A stretch of 64,000 bases of DNA, from assembly GCA_934561055.1 (NCBI GenBank), contig CAKTFN010000004.1, positions 1 to 64,000 on the forward strand. Direction: 5' to 3'. The position numbers were made by a program, and so were the translations under genes. The stretch's first letter is position 1. The number at the start of each line of letters is the position of its first letter. Source of the stretch: an uncultured Eubacteriales bacterium (GTDB lineage Bacteria > Bacillota > Clostridia > Oscillospirales > Acutalibacteraceae). The notes beneath the pieces were generated by a model, which saw nothing but the letters and a program-made list of their open reading frames with translations, ran no database searches and was not told where the DNA came from. Of this stretch, positions 43,304 through 52,579 are shown piece after piece.

Positions 43304-43342
43304 AGCCTTTTAATTGTAAATGTTTTTTTATTTTAAAAGGCT
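43304..43342 (+). other. 10-bp inverted repeat upstream of the 45-aa ORF
   Basis: AGCCTTTTAA (43304-43313) and TTAAAAGGCT (43333-43342) enclose 19 nt of AT-rich sequence. Lying between ileS and the short secreted ORF, it could be a terminator-like or operator element. The rest of 43213-43411 is AT-rich and shows nothing else. Confidence 0.45.
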
Positions 43343-43411
43343 CTAAGTTATATTTAATGTTCATCTGCGTATACTCTTTACAAATTTTAATAATTAAGGA
43401 GGTTTGAACGG

Positions 43412-43549
43412 ATGAAACGTTTTCGCCGTGTGACGGCAATGCTGCTTTCAATGGTTTTGTTTTTCGGTTCGACTTCGGCGGTTGTTTTTGCCGATAATTC
43501 CGAAGCGATTCAATCGGCTGTTACCGAAGCCTATGAATTAAAAAAATAA
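43412..43549 (+). CDS. 45-aa signal-peptide ORF, possible remnant of an exported protein
   Basis: The ATG at 43412 has an excellent ribosome site (AAGGAGG, 9 nt before). It encodes a complete signal peptide (MKRFRRVTAMLLSMVLFFGS...VVFAD) followed by only about 17 residues (NSEAIQSAVTEAYELKK) before TAA. The signal sequence resembles those of large surface proteins here, so this is either a tiny secreted peptide or the 5' end of a gene that lost its body by deletion. The next 100 nt show no continuation in another frame. It ends before a bidirectional terminator. Confidence 0.55.
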   Translation: MKRFRRVTAMLLSMVLFFGSTSAVVFADNSEAIQSAVTEAYELKK

Positions 43550-43647
43550 GATTTTGAATATTTGAATATAATAAACCGTCGGTTGACATGGGCACGCAAA
43601 TCTTTTCGGTGTATTTGCACTCTCGGTTAATCGGCGGTTTAATAACG

Positions 43648-43691
43648 AAAAGGCTGTTGCGGTCAAATTCCAACTGCAACAGCCCTTTTTT
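43648..43691. terminator. Bidirectional terminator between the 45-aa ORF and the GH31 gene
   Basis: GGCTGTTGC (43652-43660) pairs with GCAACAGCC (43676-43684). CTTTTTT follows on the plus strand and TTTTCG on the minus strand. Confidence 0.85.
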
Positions 43692-43695
43692 GTTT

Positions 43696-46600
43696 TTATT
43701 CCGCAATGCAGGCGGCTGCGGTGATGTTCGTTCCGGAAAGGAGCGAGTAGGTCACCTTGAGTTCGCTTTTGCCGTTTGCGTCAATGATAACTTCACGGTA
43801 ATAGTTGCTGTCGGTGTCACCGAACGTTGCGGTTTTAACAACACCGCTTCTGTCACGAACGGTCAGCTTTCCGATTGATTTGTATCCGCCGAGATAAAGC
43901 CTGAACTTTCCTTCGCCGTCCGCTTTGAGCTTCGCGGTGAGGTTGTGATAGGAAACAACGCCGCAGGTGGTTGATTTTTCCTCGCCGTTTTCGTCCGTCC
44001 AGGAGATGCGGTAGTTATCGTCGAAAAGATCCTCCTTGCCTTTGCAGGTGATGTCGGAAACAAAATTGCCGTTCTTCTTTGCGGTTTCAAATTCCCAGTT
44101 AAGTCCGTAAAGAATAAAATCTTTTGCCGTTTCGGGAATTTTGAAATCTGCGGTGTCTTTGCTCAGCTTGTTAACGGTGAGCGAAATGTCTGCGTGACTG
44201 CTGTCATAGCTTTCGTTTCGTCCGTCATCTTTTGCCGAAGCAAAATTGAGGGCAAGAACGCTCTTTTTGCCGATGTCGGCTTTGAACTGAATTTCATAAA
44301 CGTCTGCGTCCTTTGCACCGCCGGTTATTGAAAGAATATCTGCGTCTTTGTCTTTTTTGATAAGTTCAAAGTCAACCTTCTTTCCGTCAATGGTAACGGA
44401 TTCAAGTTTTCCCCAATCGTCTCTTTGGTGAACGCGAACGGTATAGGTTCTTTCGCCGAAGGCGCGCGGACCGGAAAACTCTCCCTTGGCCGGCTCAATA
44501 ACAAGTTCCTGCGTTTTGCTTCCGGAAAGGGTGATATCGGTTTTTCTGTATTCGCCGTTTTTATATGCAACGGTTGTCACGTCGTCCTCATAAAGTGTCG
44601 CTTTTGCGCTGTAATCCGAGGACGGGAAAACTTCAAGAGTGAGGTGGCTCCAGTCTTTTTCGCTTGTGTTCTTCATGTTGTCGGCAAGGGTAAGCACCGA
44701 ACCCGCGCGGACAAAGACGGGTGAGGTTTCAAGATTATGCGAAACTTTGATTGTTGTCGGACCCACATAGCTTTCGCCCGTCCAAAGGTCGATCCATCTT
44801 CCGTCCGGAAGAAAAACTTCACGCGTGACTTCACCTTCGCTGAAAGCGTTGATATAAACATGGGCGTGTTCGTTTCCTTCGCAGTATTCGATTTTGATGT
44901 CGTGGGTCGAATTTGCTTCAATGAAATCGGTTTTAAAATAGGTGTTGTATGTGTTCCAACCGTCAACAACAAGCTTTCCGTCAATCCACATTCTGATTCC
45001 GTCGTCGGCATAGGCGGTGAAATAAAGCGGCTTTTCACCGACGGTGAGTTTTCCCGTCCAGCGAACGCTGAAGTAATCGGAAACGCCGAGTCCGGACGGG
45101 GCACCGAGATCCCAGTCAAAGTTGACCTTTTTGTCATACTTTACAAATTCCGGTTCACCCTCAAGTTTATCGTTTGAAAAATATTCGCCTTTGAGTCCTT
45201 CTTTTCCGTCACTTGCGAATGTGTAATCATCGGTTTTCGGAAAACTTTGCGAAATCGGTGCAACAAGAATATTGTCCGAAAGAAGGTATTCGTCATTTCT
45301 GTCCGCTTCGGCATATTGCGGATACTTTATGTCAACGCGGCGGATAAGCGGAAGTCCGGTTTCATAATTCTCTCTTGCAAGCGAATAGTAAACCGGAAGA
45401 AGGCGGTAACGCAGGTTGACGTATTCATGAGTGACTTTTTCCGCCGTTTCGCCGAAGAGCCAGGGCATTCTCGAATAAGGCTTTGTGCAGTGAACGCGGC
45501 AGATGGGTGAAAGAGCTCCGTACTGAATCCAACGGACATACATATCGTTTGTAACTTCGCTTGTGTGGCCGCCGATGTCGGAGCTCATGTACGGAAGTCC
45601 CATTTCGCTTGAACCGAAAATCATGTTATGGATTTCCTGTTCAAGGCTGTCGCCGGAAGCGCCGATGTCGCCCGTCCACTGAAGCGTGTAGCGGTGAGCC
45701 GCAAGTTCGGACGGATAGTTGAGAACGCCGTTGTCAATGCCGTCAACGTTTGCCATAATAAGCGGCCGTCTTGCGCTTTCGCCTCTTTTTGCGGCTTTAT
45801 TATAGTAGTCTTCCGTGATTGAATGATAGGCATACATACCCGAAGTGAAAATCGAAAGGCCGTCGTCAATCGGTTTAAGGCTCGTCCACCAGTTTCTGTC
45901 GTACCACCAACAGTCAAGACCTTTATTAAGTATACGCTTGAGATTGAAGTTTCTGAAAGTGACTTCGGTTTTGTCAAGGAGGCTGTTTGTTCCGAAAGTG
46001 GGTTCTGGGTGGTCGTTGAAAACAACCGAAACGCCTTTTTCATGGATATTTGAAAGAAGCCTTCTCATATTCGGAAAGTTTTTGACGTTGATTGTGTAGC
46101 CTGTTCCTCCGACGGAAGTGCGCCAGTCGGTGTCGATTACAAGAACGTCGAGCGGATAACCGCGGCTTTCGTAATCCTCAAGCTGTTTCATTGCGGTTTC
46201 TTCGGTGTATTCATAGTATCTTGAATCCCAATAGCCGAGAAAGTTTAGCGTGATAAGTTCGCTCCTTCCGGTGAGGTCGACAAAGTCGGATGTGAACCGT
46301 TCATAGCTTCCCTGCGGCATAAAGACAAAGATATCCTCCGCCTTGTTCGTAAGATCCCAGCCGTTGAGGTTGTGCCAAAGTTTGCTGACGGTATACTTAT
46401 CCTCTGACGGAATAACACGCGGCGAATCATTAAAGAACCAACATGAAAGTTCGTCCGACGGGGAGGGGAGATAGATGCTTCCGTCCGTGTCGGTTTCAAA
46501 CCGCCAAAGCGTTTTTCCGTTTTTGTCCGTGATGAAAGCGCCCTCTGCCGACGTTGCGTTCTCCGGAAGGCAGACGGTGTATTCTTTTGTTTGGATATAC

Positions 46601-46881
46601 ACCTTTTCGTTTTCGGTTTTTTGAGTGAAGTCGATTTTTTCCCAACCGTCACGTTTCTGAACGGTGAAGGACGGGCGGTTTTCAAAACCTCTTGCGCCCT
46701 TTTGCTCAATTCTGACGAGGGTATCGCTCAAAAGTTGAACCCTCATTTCGCCGACAATGACATTGTTCGCCATCGTTTCGGTTTCATAGTCCGCCGGGTT
46801 ATACGGCGTTGCCCATTTCAGTCCGAAAACTGCGGCGATGACCGAAAAGAGCGAAAAAATTACGGTAATGATTCTTCTCAT
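43696..46881 (-). CDS. Membrane-anchored GH31 glycoside hydrolase with PA14 domain
   Basis: A 1061-aa exported protein of the alpha-glucosidase/alpha-xylosidase clan. The N-terminal hydrophobic segment (IITVIFSLFSVIAAVFG) is a signal or anchor. The GH31 barrel (about 210-540) shows LDVLVIDTDWR, the likely nucleophile Asp in GLDCWWYDRNWW, the likely acid/base Asp in QWTGDIGAS, and MSSDIGGHTSE. A PA14 domain (about 560-690, GLKGEYFSND ... FTAYADDGIRMWIDGK) follows, then the C-terminal beta domains of the family (VFVRAGSVLTLAD). PA14 usually binds glycans. The substrate is probably an alpha-linked oligosaccharide, otherwise unknown. I chose the ATG at 46881 (AAAGGAG upstream). It is monocistronic with its own promoter. 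Confidence 0.92.
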   Translation of the reverse strand: MRRIITVIFSLFSVIAAVFGLKWATPYNPADYETETMANNVIVGEMRVQLLSDTLVRIEQKGARGFENRPSFTVQKRDGWEKIDFTQKTENEKVYIQTKEYTVCLPENATSAEGAFITDKNGKTLWRFETDTDGSIYLPSPSDELSCWFFNDSPRVIPSEDKYTVSKLWHNLNGWDLTNKAEDIFVFMPQGSYERFTSDFVDLTGRSELITLNFLGYWDSRYYEYTEETAMKQLEDYESRGYPLDVLVIDTDWRTSVGGTGYTINVKNFPNMRRLLSNIHEKGVSVVFNDHPEPTFGTNSLLDKTEVTFRNFNLKRILNKGLDCWWYDRNWWTSLKPIDDGLSIFTSGMYAYHSITEDYYNKAAKRGESARRPLIMANVDGIDNGVLNYPSELAAHRYTLQWTGDIGASGDSLEQEIHNMIFGSSEMGLPYMSSDIGGHTSEVTNDMYVRWIQYGALSPICRVHCTKPYSRMPWLFGETAEKVTHEYVNLRYRLLPVYYSLARENYETGLPLIRRVDIKYPQYAEADRNDEYLLSDNILVAPISQSFPKTDDYTFASDGKEGLKGEYFSNDKLEGEPEFVKYDKKVNFDWDLGAPSGLGVSDYFSVRWTGKLTVGEKPLYFTAYADDGIRMWIDGKLVVDGWNTYNTYFKTDFIEANSTHDIKIEYCEGNEHAHVYINAFSEGEVTREVFLPDGRWIDLWTGESYVGPTTIKVSHNLETSPVFVRAGSVLTLADNMKNTSEKDWSHLTLEVFPSSDYSAKATLYEDDVTTVAYKNGEYRKTDITLSGSKTQELVIEPAKGEFSGPRAFGERTYTVRVHQRDDWGKLESVTIDGKKVDFELIKKDKDADILSITGGAKDADVYEIQFKADIGKKSVLALNFASAKDDGRNESYDSSHADISLTVNKLSKDTADFKIPETAKDFILYGLNWEFETAKKNGNFVSDITCKGKEDLFDDNYRISWTDENGEEKSTTCGVVSYHNLTAKLKADGEGKFRLYLGGYKSIGKLTVRDRSGVVKTATFGDTDSNYYREVIIDANGKSELKVTYSLLSGTNITAAACIAE

Positions 46882-46893
46882 GATTTTCTCTCC

Positions 46894-46946
46894 TTTGTCA
46901 TAATTTTTGACAAAACAAGTGTACACTCGGAGGATTTTTTTGTCAA
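46894..46946 (-). promoter_or_regulatory. GH31 gene promoter with downstream inverted-repeat operator
   Basis: On the minus strand TTGACA (46941-46946) and TACACT (46918-46923) are 17 nt apart. Just after the -10, TTTGTCA (46894-46900) and TGACAAA (46908-46914) form a 7-bp inverted repeat with a 7-nt gap. That is a good candidate for a repressor site linked to sugar availability (inference). Confidence 0.6.
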
Positions 46947-47061
46947 TAGTTTACAGCGAAGAAGAAGGCTTTCATCGGTTCGGTGAAGAATTCTTTTGTT
47001 TTAAAACCGACACAGAGTAGGAGTGTGTTCACAAAATGTTAAACTTTTTTTCCGAACCGTC

Positions 47062-47090
47062 TTGAAAATCCGGTTTGTATATGATATAGT
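47062..47090 (+). promoter_or_regulatory. Promoter of the GH3-family gene
   Basis: TTGAAA (47062-47067) and TATAGT (47085-47090) are 17 nt apart, about 93 nt before the ATG. The rest of 46947-47061 shows nothing recognisable. Confidence 0.75.
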
Positions 47091-47182
47091 AGACAGGTAA
47101 AATTTCTACCGGTTTGGTGGGTAATTTCTTTGCGGAAAAGTTTTCCGCCTTTTCAAAAAAATTCAGGGAGGTTATTATACTT

Positions 47183-48922
47183 ATGGCTTTTTCAGACATC
47201 GGTGTTTGGCTCGGCGATATGGTTTTCAAAGGTTTTGAACATTTCACGTCCGTTGCCGCCGAAACCCAGGAGAAAACGCTCAAAAAAATCATTGAAAAAA
47301 ACAAAGATTGCGAATACGGCAAAAAATATGATTTTGCTTCAATTCATTCGGTCAAGGATTTTCAGGACAAGGTTCCCCTTGCAACGTTTGAAGATTACGC
47401 TCCGATGATTGACCGAATGGTTGAAAAGAACGAGTCGAATATCATCACTTCAAGCAAAATCATCCGTTACTGCTCGTCGTCGGGCTCCGTCGGAAAGCCG
47501 AAGCTTCAGCCGAAAACCGCAAGGGATCTTTGGAATATGCAGTGCATGGGCTTTGCCGCAACTCCGGCTTGTGCAAACAGATGGTTCAAGGAACAGGGAA
47601 TTGCGAAAAAGCTTCCTTCTCAGATGGGGCCGCTCCTTCTTTCGCTCAACGGCCATCCGCTTCCAAACGGAATGCGTTGCAACGGCGCCGGCCAGATTCC
47701 ATTCACATATCTCACTCCGATTCTTAAGTTCTTCACAACAACTCCGAAGGACGTTCTTTATCCCGAAGACGAGGAAAACACGGATATCCCGTATTTCCAG
47801 CTTCGTTTCTGCCTCACAAACAAAAACGTCACCTATCTCGGTTCAATGGTTATCACCCTTCTCACAACCATGTTTGAATATATGGAAGAGAATTGGGAAA
47901 TGATTTGCGACGACATTGAAAAGGGTACGATCAATCCTTCCGTCAAATGCCCGAAGAGCCTTCGTGACAAATACGGCCACATGAAGCCTGACCCGGAGCG
48001 TGCCGCAGAGCTCAGAGCCGAATTCAAAAAAGGCTTTGAAACCGAGGTTCCGATTGCAAAGCGCATTTGGCCGAAGCTCGCCTGGGGCTACGGCATGATC
48101 GGTTCGACCCTTGCCGTTTATGTTGAAAAACTCAGAAGATATGTCGGTGACCTTCCGCTTCACAACATGGGATACGCCGCCTCCGAAGGCTTTATGGCGA
48201 TGCCGGTCGAACTCAACGCAACGGACTATGTTCTTCTTCCCCGTTCGCTGTTTTATGAATTCCTTCCCGTTGACGCAGAAGAGGGAGCGAGACCGCTCAC
48301 CCTTGATCAGCTTGAAGTCGGAAAAGATTATGAAATCATAATTACGAACTTCTCCGGACTTTACCGTTACAGAATTCTTGACGTTGTTCACGTTACCGGA
48401 ATGTATAACAATGCGCCGAAAGTTGAATTCCTTTACAGAACAAACATGGGACTTAACCTTGCGAATGAGAAGACAACAACCCAGATGCTTGACTATGTTG
48501 CCGAAAAGCTTATGGATAAGTATAACCTCAAGTTCAGAGGTCACAGCTTCTATGCCGACTCCGTTCCGACCGTTCCGCGTTATGTAATGCTTGTTGACTG
48601 CGAAGGCGACCTTCCGGAAACAAAGCGTGCGGAATTTGAAAACGACATTGACGAACTTTTCCGTGAGAGCAACGAAAAATATGAAAAGTACCGCCGTTGG
48701 GGAATGCTTTCCGAGCCGCTTCTTCTTCAGCTTGAAGATCACAGCTATGACGCATACAAAGATATGTTGAAGTCTCAGGGCCGTGTTCTCAACCAGATTA
48801 AGCCGGTCATTGTCATCAACACTCCGGAAAGAAAAGAGTTCTTCTTCGGAAAACTCAAGCCCGAATCAAAAAAGATTTGGGAACAGCCGGTTAAGAAAAC
48901 CGAAGAAACCGAAAGCAAATAA
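47183..48922 (+). CDS. GH3-family acyl-adenylate-forming amide synthetase
   Basis: A 579-aa cytosolic protein of the plant-type GH3 (auxin-responsive GH3) family within the ANL adenylating superfamily. Plant members form an acyl-AMP and join it to an amino acid. Visible signatures are the P-loop-like YCSSSGSVGKPKLQP, the acceptor-side YAASEGFMAMPVELN, GLYRYRILDVVHVTGM and the C-terminal part after FLYRTNMGLNLANEKTTTQM. I chose the ATG at 47183 (GGGAGG upstream). It is monocistronic by promoter and terminator but opens a run of plus-strand lipid-type genes (ceramidase-like, condensation, ACP, hydrolase). The acyl and amine substrates are unknown. Confidence 0.88.
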   Translation: MAFSDIGVWLGDMVFKGFEHFTSVAAETQEKTLKKIIEKNKDCEYGKKYDFASIHSVKDFQDKVPLATFEDYAPMIDRMVEKNESNIITSSKIIRYCSSSGSVGKPKLQPKTARDLWNMQCMGFAATPACANRWFKEQGIAKKLPSQMGPLLLSLNGHPLPNGMRCNGAGQIPFTYLTPILKFFTTTPKDVLYPEDEENTDIPYFQLRFCLTNKNVTYLGSMVITLLTTMFEYMEENWEMICDDIEKGTINPSVKCPKSLRDKYGHMKPDPERAAELRAEFKKGFETEVPIAKRIWPKLAWGYGMIGSTLAVYVEKLRRYVGDLPLHNMGYAASEGFMAMPVELNATDYVLLPRSLFYEFLPVDAEEGARPLTLDQLEVGKDYEIIITNFSGLYRYRILDVVHVTGMYNNAPKVEFLYRTNMGLNLANEKTTTQMLDYVAEKLMDKYNLKFRGHSFYADSVPTVPRYVMLVDCEGDLPETKRAEFENDIDELFRESNEKYEKYRRWGMLSEPLLLQLEDHSYDAYKDMLKSQGRVLNQIKPVIVINTPERKEFFFGKLKPESKKIWEQPVKKTEETESK

Positions 48923-48935
48923 TCAAAAGCCGTTC

Positions 48936-48969
48936 GGCCGCTTTGCAGGAATGCAAGGCGGCCTTTTTT
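48936..48969 (+). terminator. Terminator of the GH3-family gene
   Basis: A 12-bp stem with one wobble (48936-48947 with 48952-48963) and GGAA loop is followed by TTTTTT. Confidence 0.9.
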
Positions 48970-49087
48970 CAAGTCTCGTTCGGAAAATGTTAAAAATTTT
49001 CAAATGTGAGCATATTTCCTTACGGTAAACAACAAATACTGCCTTTGTGGGATAATTAATATAAGATTTTTAAGGGAGAGATTAAAA

Positions 49088-50836
49088 ATGAAGAAAAAGA
49101 GAATCATTTCATTCGTGCTTGTTTTGACGATGGTTTTTTCACTCACCGCAACACCGGTCTTCGCCGCCGACGGCGGAGAAAAGGTAAAGACATTTTTTCA
49201 GGATGTGCTGACGAAAACAATCGGTTTTATTATGGAAACGGTCACGGGGGCAATCAACCGCACGCTTTCCGACGAGGATGCGGCAACGGCCGAAAAGGAT
49301 TTTGTTCTTACCGATTTTTATTCGGGAACGGCAACGCTTCTTAAAAAGCCGGCAAAGGGCGCTCGCTGGGCACTCGGCTATGACACGCAGAGCCTTGTTC
49401 CGGAAAACATGGACGATTATAATCTTTATCTCGGCGGCTTCATGTCCTTTGAAAACGGCTTTTCAAACAAGGTTGAGGGCGTTTATGACGACATGAAGGT
49501 TAGAACTGTTGCTTTTTCCGATTCGAGCGGAAGGGGAACCGCCGTTTTTGCAACAATCGACTGCATCGGAATGACGAATACCGATATCAGAGGAATCAGA
49601 GCCTCGCTTTCCGATTTTGCAAAGAAGAACGGAATCAATTCAATCAATATCTTTGCGACCCATTGCCATTCGTGCATTGACACGCAGGGACTTTGGACGG
49701 ACAACGTCAAGACGATTTTGAAGAATATGCTTTCCGCTTACTCCGGCTTCGGTTCTCCGAAAAAGGGAACCGACCCGAAGTATATGAAGTTCCTTTATGA
49801 AAAGGTTGCGCTTTCGGTTGAAAATGCGGTTTCGGCAATGAAAACCGGAGAGCTTACCGTTTCAAAAAAGGACATCGGTTCAAAATATTTCAACAACAAA
49901 AACAGAAAGAACGCAACCGCCTCCATGAGTGAGCTTACGAAGTTTGTCTTTACGCCGGACGACGGCTCAAGACCGACAATCATCGCAAACATGGCGGCGC
50001 ACCCGGACGTTGTCGGCCTTCCGACCGACAAGAAAACGTCAAACGGACGGACTCTTTCGGGCGATTACGTTTATTATATCGGCGAAACGCTCAACGAGGC
50101 CGGCTATAACTTCATGTTCTTCAACGGAGCGATCTGCGGAATATATATCGGAAGAGGTCCGTCGAGCGACGGCCTTCCGACTCCGAGACGTGTTGACATC
50201 TCGGCTCGCTACGGACGTGAGATCGGACGAATCCTTCTCGGAATGAACATGACCGAGAGCGAAATCAAAAACGATCCCTTCCTTTCCGTAACGGGAGACA
50301 GCGAAGAGGATATGAACAGCGAGGACTATACTCTTTGGTATGAGGACTGGAAGCCGGTTGAAGAAAAAAAGGTTGAACCGCTTCTTAACGTTGCGATAAA
50401 ATCCGTCAGACCGACCGTTACGAACAACGTTATTCTTTACGCCGGAAAGCTTCGCCTCGTCAATCATACGATGCTCAAAAGCGACGACGGAAAAACAAAA
50501 ATCGCAACCGAAATCGGCTTTGTTCAAATCGGTTCTCAGAAGATTGTCATGATGCCGGGAGAAATCTGTCAGGATCTTGTTGCCGGCGGTGCTTCGTTGA
50601 CAAAGGAAGGTTCAATCAGTCGCAGCAGTTTTTCCGGAAAAACCATCTATGAGCTTTTCGGAGAAGACACGCTTGTTTTCGGTCTTGCGAACGACGCAAT
50701 CGGCTATGTTGTTCCGGACAACGATTACTGCATGGGACTTCTTTTCAATCATTATCAGGAAACCCTTTCGCTCGGAAAAGGAACCGCTTCGTTCCTTATG
50801 GGTGAATATGCCGCTCTTGCAAAGGAAGTCGGATAA
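49088..50836 (+). CDS. Secreted neutral/alkaline ceramidase-like protein
   Basis: A 582-aa exported protein. The signal peptide is MKKKRIISFVLVLTMVFSLT...VFAAD. The body resembles the N-terminal domain of neutral/alkaline non-lysosomal ceramidase, a zinc amidase that cleaves N-acyl sphingosines. Supporting segments are LGGFMSFENG, FATIDCIGMTNTDIRGIRAS, the metal-type NIFATHCHSCIDTQG, ANMAAHPDVVG and the late PGEICQDLVAGG. The canonical C-terminal Ig-like domain appears absent, and residues around THCHS differ from the usual T-H-T-H-S. The substrate may be another N-acyl amide, fitting its neighbours. Its own ribosome site (GGGAGAG) follows the GH3-gene terminator. Confidence 0.78.
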   Translation: MKKKRIISFVLVLTMVFSLTATPVFAADGGEKVKTFFQDVLTKTIGFIMETVTGAINRTLSDEDAATAEKDFVLTDFYSGTATLLKKPAKGARWALGYDTQSLVPENMDDYNLYLGGFMSFENGFSNKVEGVYDDMKVRTVAFSDSSGRGTAVFATIDCIGMTNTDIRGIRASLSDFAKKNGINSINIFATHCHSCIDTQGLWTDNVKTILKNMLSAYSGFGSPKKGTDPKYMKFLYEKVALSVENAVSAMKTGELTVSKKDIGSKYFNNKNRKNATASMSELTKFVFTPDDGSRPTIIANMAAHPDVVGLPTDKKTSNGRTLSGDYVYYIGETLNEAGYNFMFFNGAICGIYIGRGPSSDGLPTPRRVDISARYGREIGRILLGMNMTESEIKNDPFLSVTGDSEEDMNSEDYTLWYEDWKPVEEKKVEPLLNVAIKSVRPTVTNNVILYAGKLRLVNHTMLKSDDGKTKIATEIGFVQIGSQKIVMMPGEICQDLVAGGASLTKEGSISRSSFSGKTIYELFGEDTLVFGLANDAIGYVVPDNDYCMGLLFNHYQETLSLGKGTASFLMGEYAALAKEVG

Positions 50837-50890
50837 TTCGTTTTGACTGTCGTATTCGGCACCGACTCTCGAGTAAAATCAAAATAAAGA

Positions 50891-50945
50891 AGCTATAGTT
50901 CACGGGTAGCATTAAAAAAGATGCGCTGTGAACTATAGCTCCTGT
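50891..50945 (+). terminator. Long-stem terminator after the ceramidase-like gene
   Basis: AGCTATAGTTCAC (50891-50903) pairs perfectly with GTGAACTATAGCT (50928-50940), with an inner GCAT/ATGC pairing, followed by CCTGTTTTT. The remainder of 50837-51075 holds no gene. Confidence 0.8.
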
Positions 50946-51075
50946 TTTTACGCTTAATCGGAAATTATTTTTTGCTCTTTTAAACGGCTTTTCAAATGTT
51001 TTAAATCGGCAGAAAAATTGGGACAGAGCAAAAGCAATTGTACCATAACATGTTCAAGTTTTGTTCACAAAGTCA

Positions 51076-51104
51076 TTGACTTGATTTTTTCTTTGTGATA
51101 TCAT
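51076..51104 (+). promoter_or_regulatory. Promoter of the condensation-domain gene and ACP
   Basis: TTGACT (51076-51081) and TATCAT (51099-51104) are 17 nt apart. The full 29 nt match the promoter at 2364-2392 (minus) at 26 of 29 positions. Confidence 0.75.
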
Positions 51105-51158
51105 ATCATAAATGAATTTGTCTCATGAAGAGAATTTTTACGGAAAGAGGATGAACGA

Positions 51159-52556
51159 ATGAAAAAGAAGAATGAAAAGGCGATTACGCAGCCGCTTTAT
51201 GACTTGATTCCGTCTCAGCAGACCATGTATCTCATGGTAAAATTCAGCTTTCACAAGCAGCTTACTCAGATCCCGATTTCGTTCTCCGTTGAAGGAGATC
51301 TCGACTTCGGCCTTCTCAAGCGTGCTTTCAATATTGAAATCGAACGAAACGACAGCCTTCGCCTTCGTTTTGTAAAATCGGGAAAAACAATCAAGCAGTA
51401 TTTTGAAGAGCGGGCAACCATGAACTATATTCAGGTTAAGCGATTCAAAAACCTTGAAGAGCAGGAGGCTTTCTTCTCAAAGGACGCTCAAAAGCCTGTT
51501 TATTTCCTCAAGAACGAAACCTTTAGGATTTTCTTCTTCAAGACCGAAGGCGCCGGAAGCGGAATTTATTTCAACGTCAGCCATCTCATTCTTGACGCAA
51601 TGGGACTTGTAATTACCTTGGCCGACATCTTCAGAGTTTATAAGGCTCTCAAGGAAGGGGGCGAAATGCCTGCTCCTCTTGATAAATATGAAGATTACAT
51701 CAAGGCCGAATTCGCAAGGCTTTCGGACAAGAAGAAAATGGCGAAGCACGAGGAGTTTTACAAGAGATATTTCCTCAAGGGTGGCGAACCGTTCCACGCA
51801 AACGTTCACGGTCCGGAGCTTCTTGAAAAAGCGAGAAAGAAAAACCCGAACATCCGTGTTCCGGCCGCATATAATCCGATATACGACAAGTGCGACATGA
51901 TTGTCAAGCACATCAACGCAGAGGACGCAAAGAAAATTTTTGATTACTGCCTTGAAAAGAAGATTGCGCCCGAAAGTATTTTCCAACTCGGAATGAGAAC
52001 CTACTGCTCCGCAGTCAATTACAGAACTCCGGATGTTTTCATGATGTCCCTTTGCAGCAAGCGTGCAACGCATTCCGAAAAGAATATGGGCGGCTGTCTC
52101 ACTCAGCCCCTTCAGCTTCGCACTATTATTCCCGAGGATAAAACTTTTGACGAGGCTCTTGCCGAAATTACGTCAACAAGAACTCAGCTTTTCCGCCATT
52201 CGACTTATCCTTACGGGCTTGCGCTCGGCCTCTCTCGTGAGATTTATAACTACAATCTTTTCCAAGGCCCTGCCTGCATGATGTTCTCGTGGATTCCCGT
52301 TCCGATAGGAATGAACACGTCGTTTAAGTTCAACTTCAGAGGATATAACCTCGGAAGATACTTCACTCCGCTTTATGTCATAACTCAGCCCGACCCCGAA
52401 ACGATGGGAATTACCGTTCAGTATATGTACAGAGTGAAGCTTGCAAACGCTCGGGACATTGAAAACCTTCATGAAAATGCTGTCAGAACAATCCTTGAAG
52501 GCATTGAAAATCCGAACGTCAAAATCGGAACGCTTCTTGACGAAGTAAAAAAGTAA
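51159..52556 (+). CDS. Stand-alone condensation-domain / acyltransferase-like protein
   Basis: A 465-aa cytosolic protein with the fold of non-ribosomal peptide condensation domains and related acyltransferases. The active-site motif is seen as NVSHLILDAMG (family HHxxxDG, here SHxxxDAMG, keeping the catalytic His and Asp). The N-terminal DLIPSQQTMYLMVKFSFHKQ and IERNDSLRLRFV (substrate-tunnel R-x-D) and the C-terminal GGCLTQPLQLRTIIPEDKTF also fit. It carries no adenylation or carrier domain of its own but is followed 23 bp later by a free acyl carrier protein, its likely acyl donor. The acceptor is unknown; wax-ester or alcohol acyltransfer is an alternative. GGAAAGAGG precedes the ATG. Confidence 0.85.
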   Translation: MKKKNEKAITQPLYDLIPSQQTMYLMVKFSFHKQLTQIPISFSVEGDLDFGLLKRAFNIEIERNDSLRLRFVKSGKTIKQYFEERATMNYIQVKRFKNLEEQEAFFSKDAQKPVYFLKNETFRIFFFKTEGAGSGIYFNVSHLILDAMGLVITLADIFRVYKALKEGGEMPAPLDKYEDYIKAEFARLSDKKKMAKHEEFYKRYFLKGGEPFHANVHGPELLEKARKKNPNIRVPAAYNPIYDKCDMIVKHINAEDAKKIFDYCLEKKIAPESIFQLGMRTYCSAVNYRTPDVFMMSLCSKRATHSEKNMGGCLTQPLQLRTIIPEDKTFDEALAEITSTRTQLFRHSTYPYGLALGLSREIYNYNLFQGPACMMFSWIPVPIGMNTSFKFNFRGYNLGRYFTPLYVITQPDPETMGITVQYMYRVKLANARDIENLHENAVRTILEGIENPNVKIGTLLDEVKK

Positions 52557-52579
52557 TTTATTAAAGGAGACATAGATTT

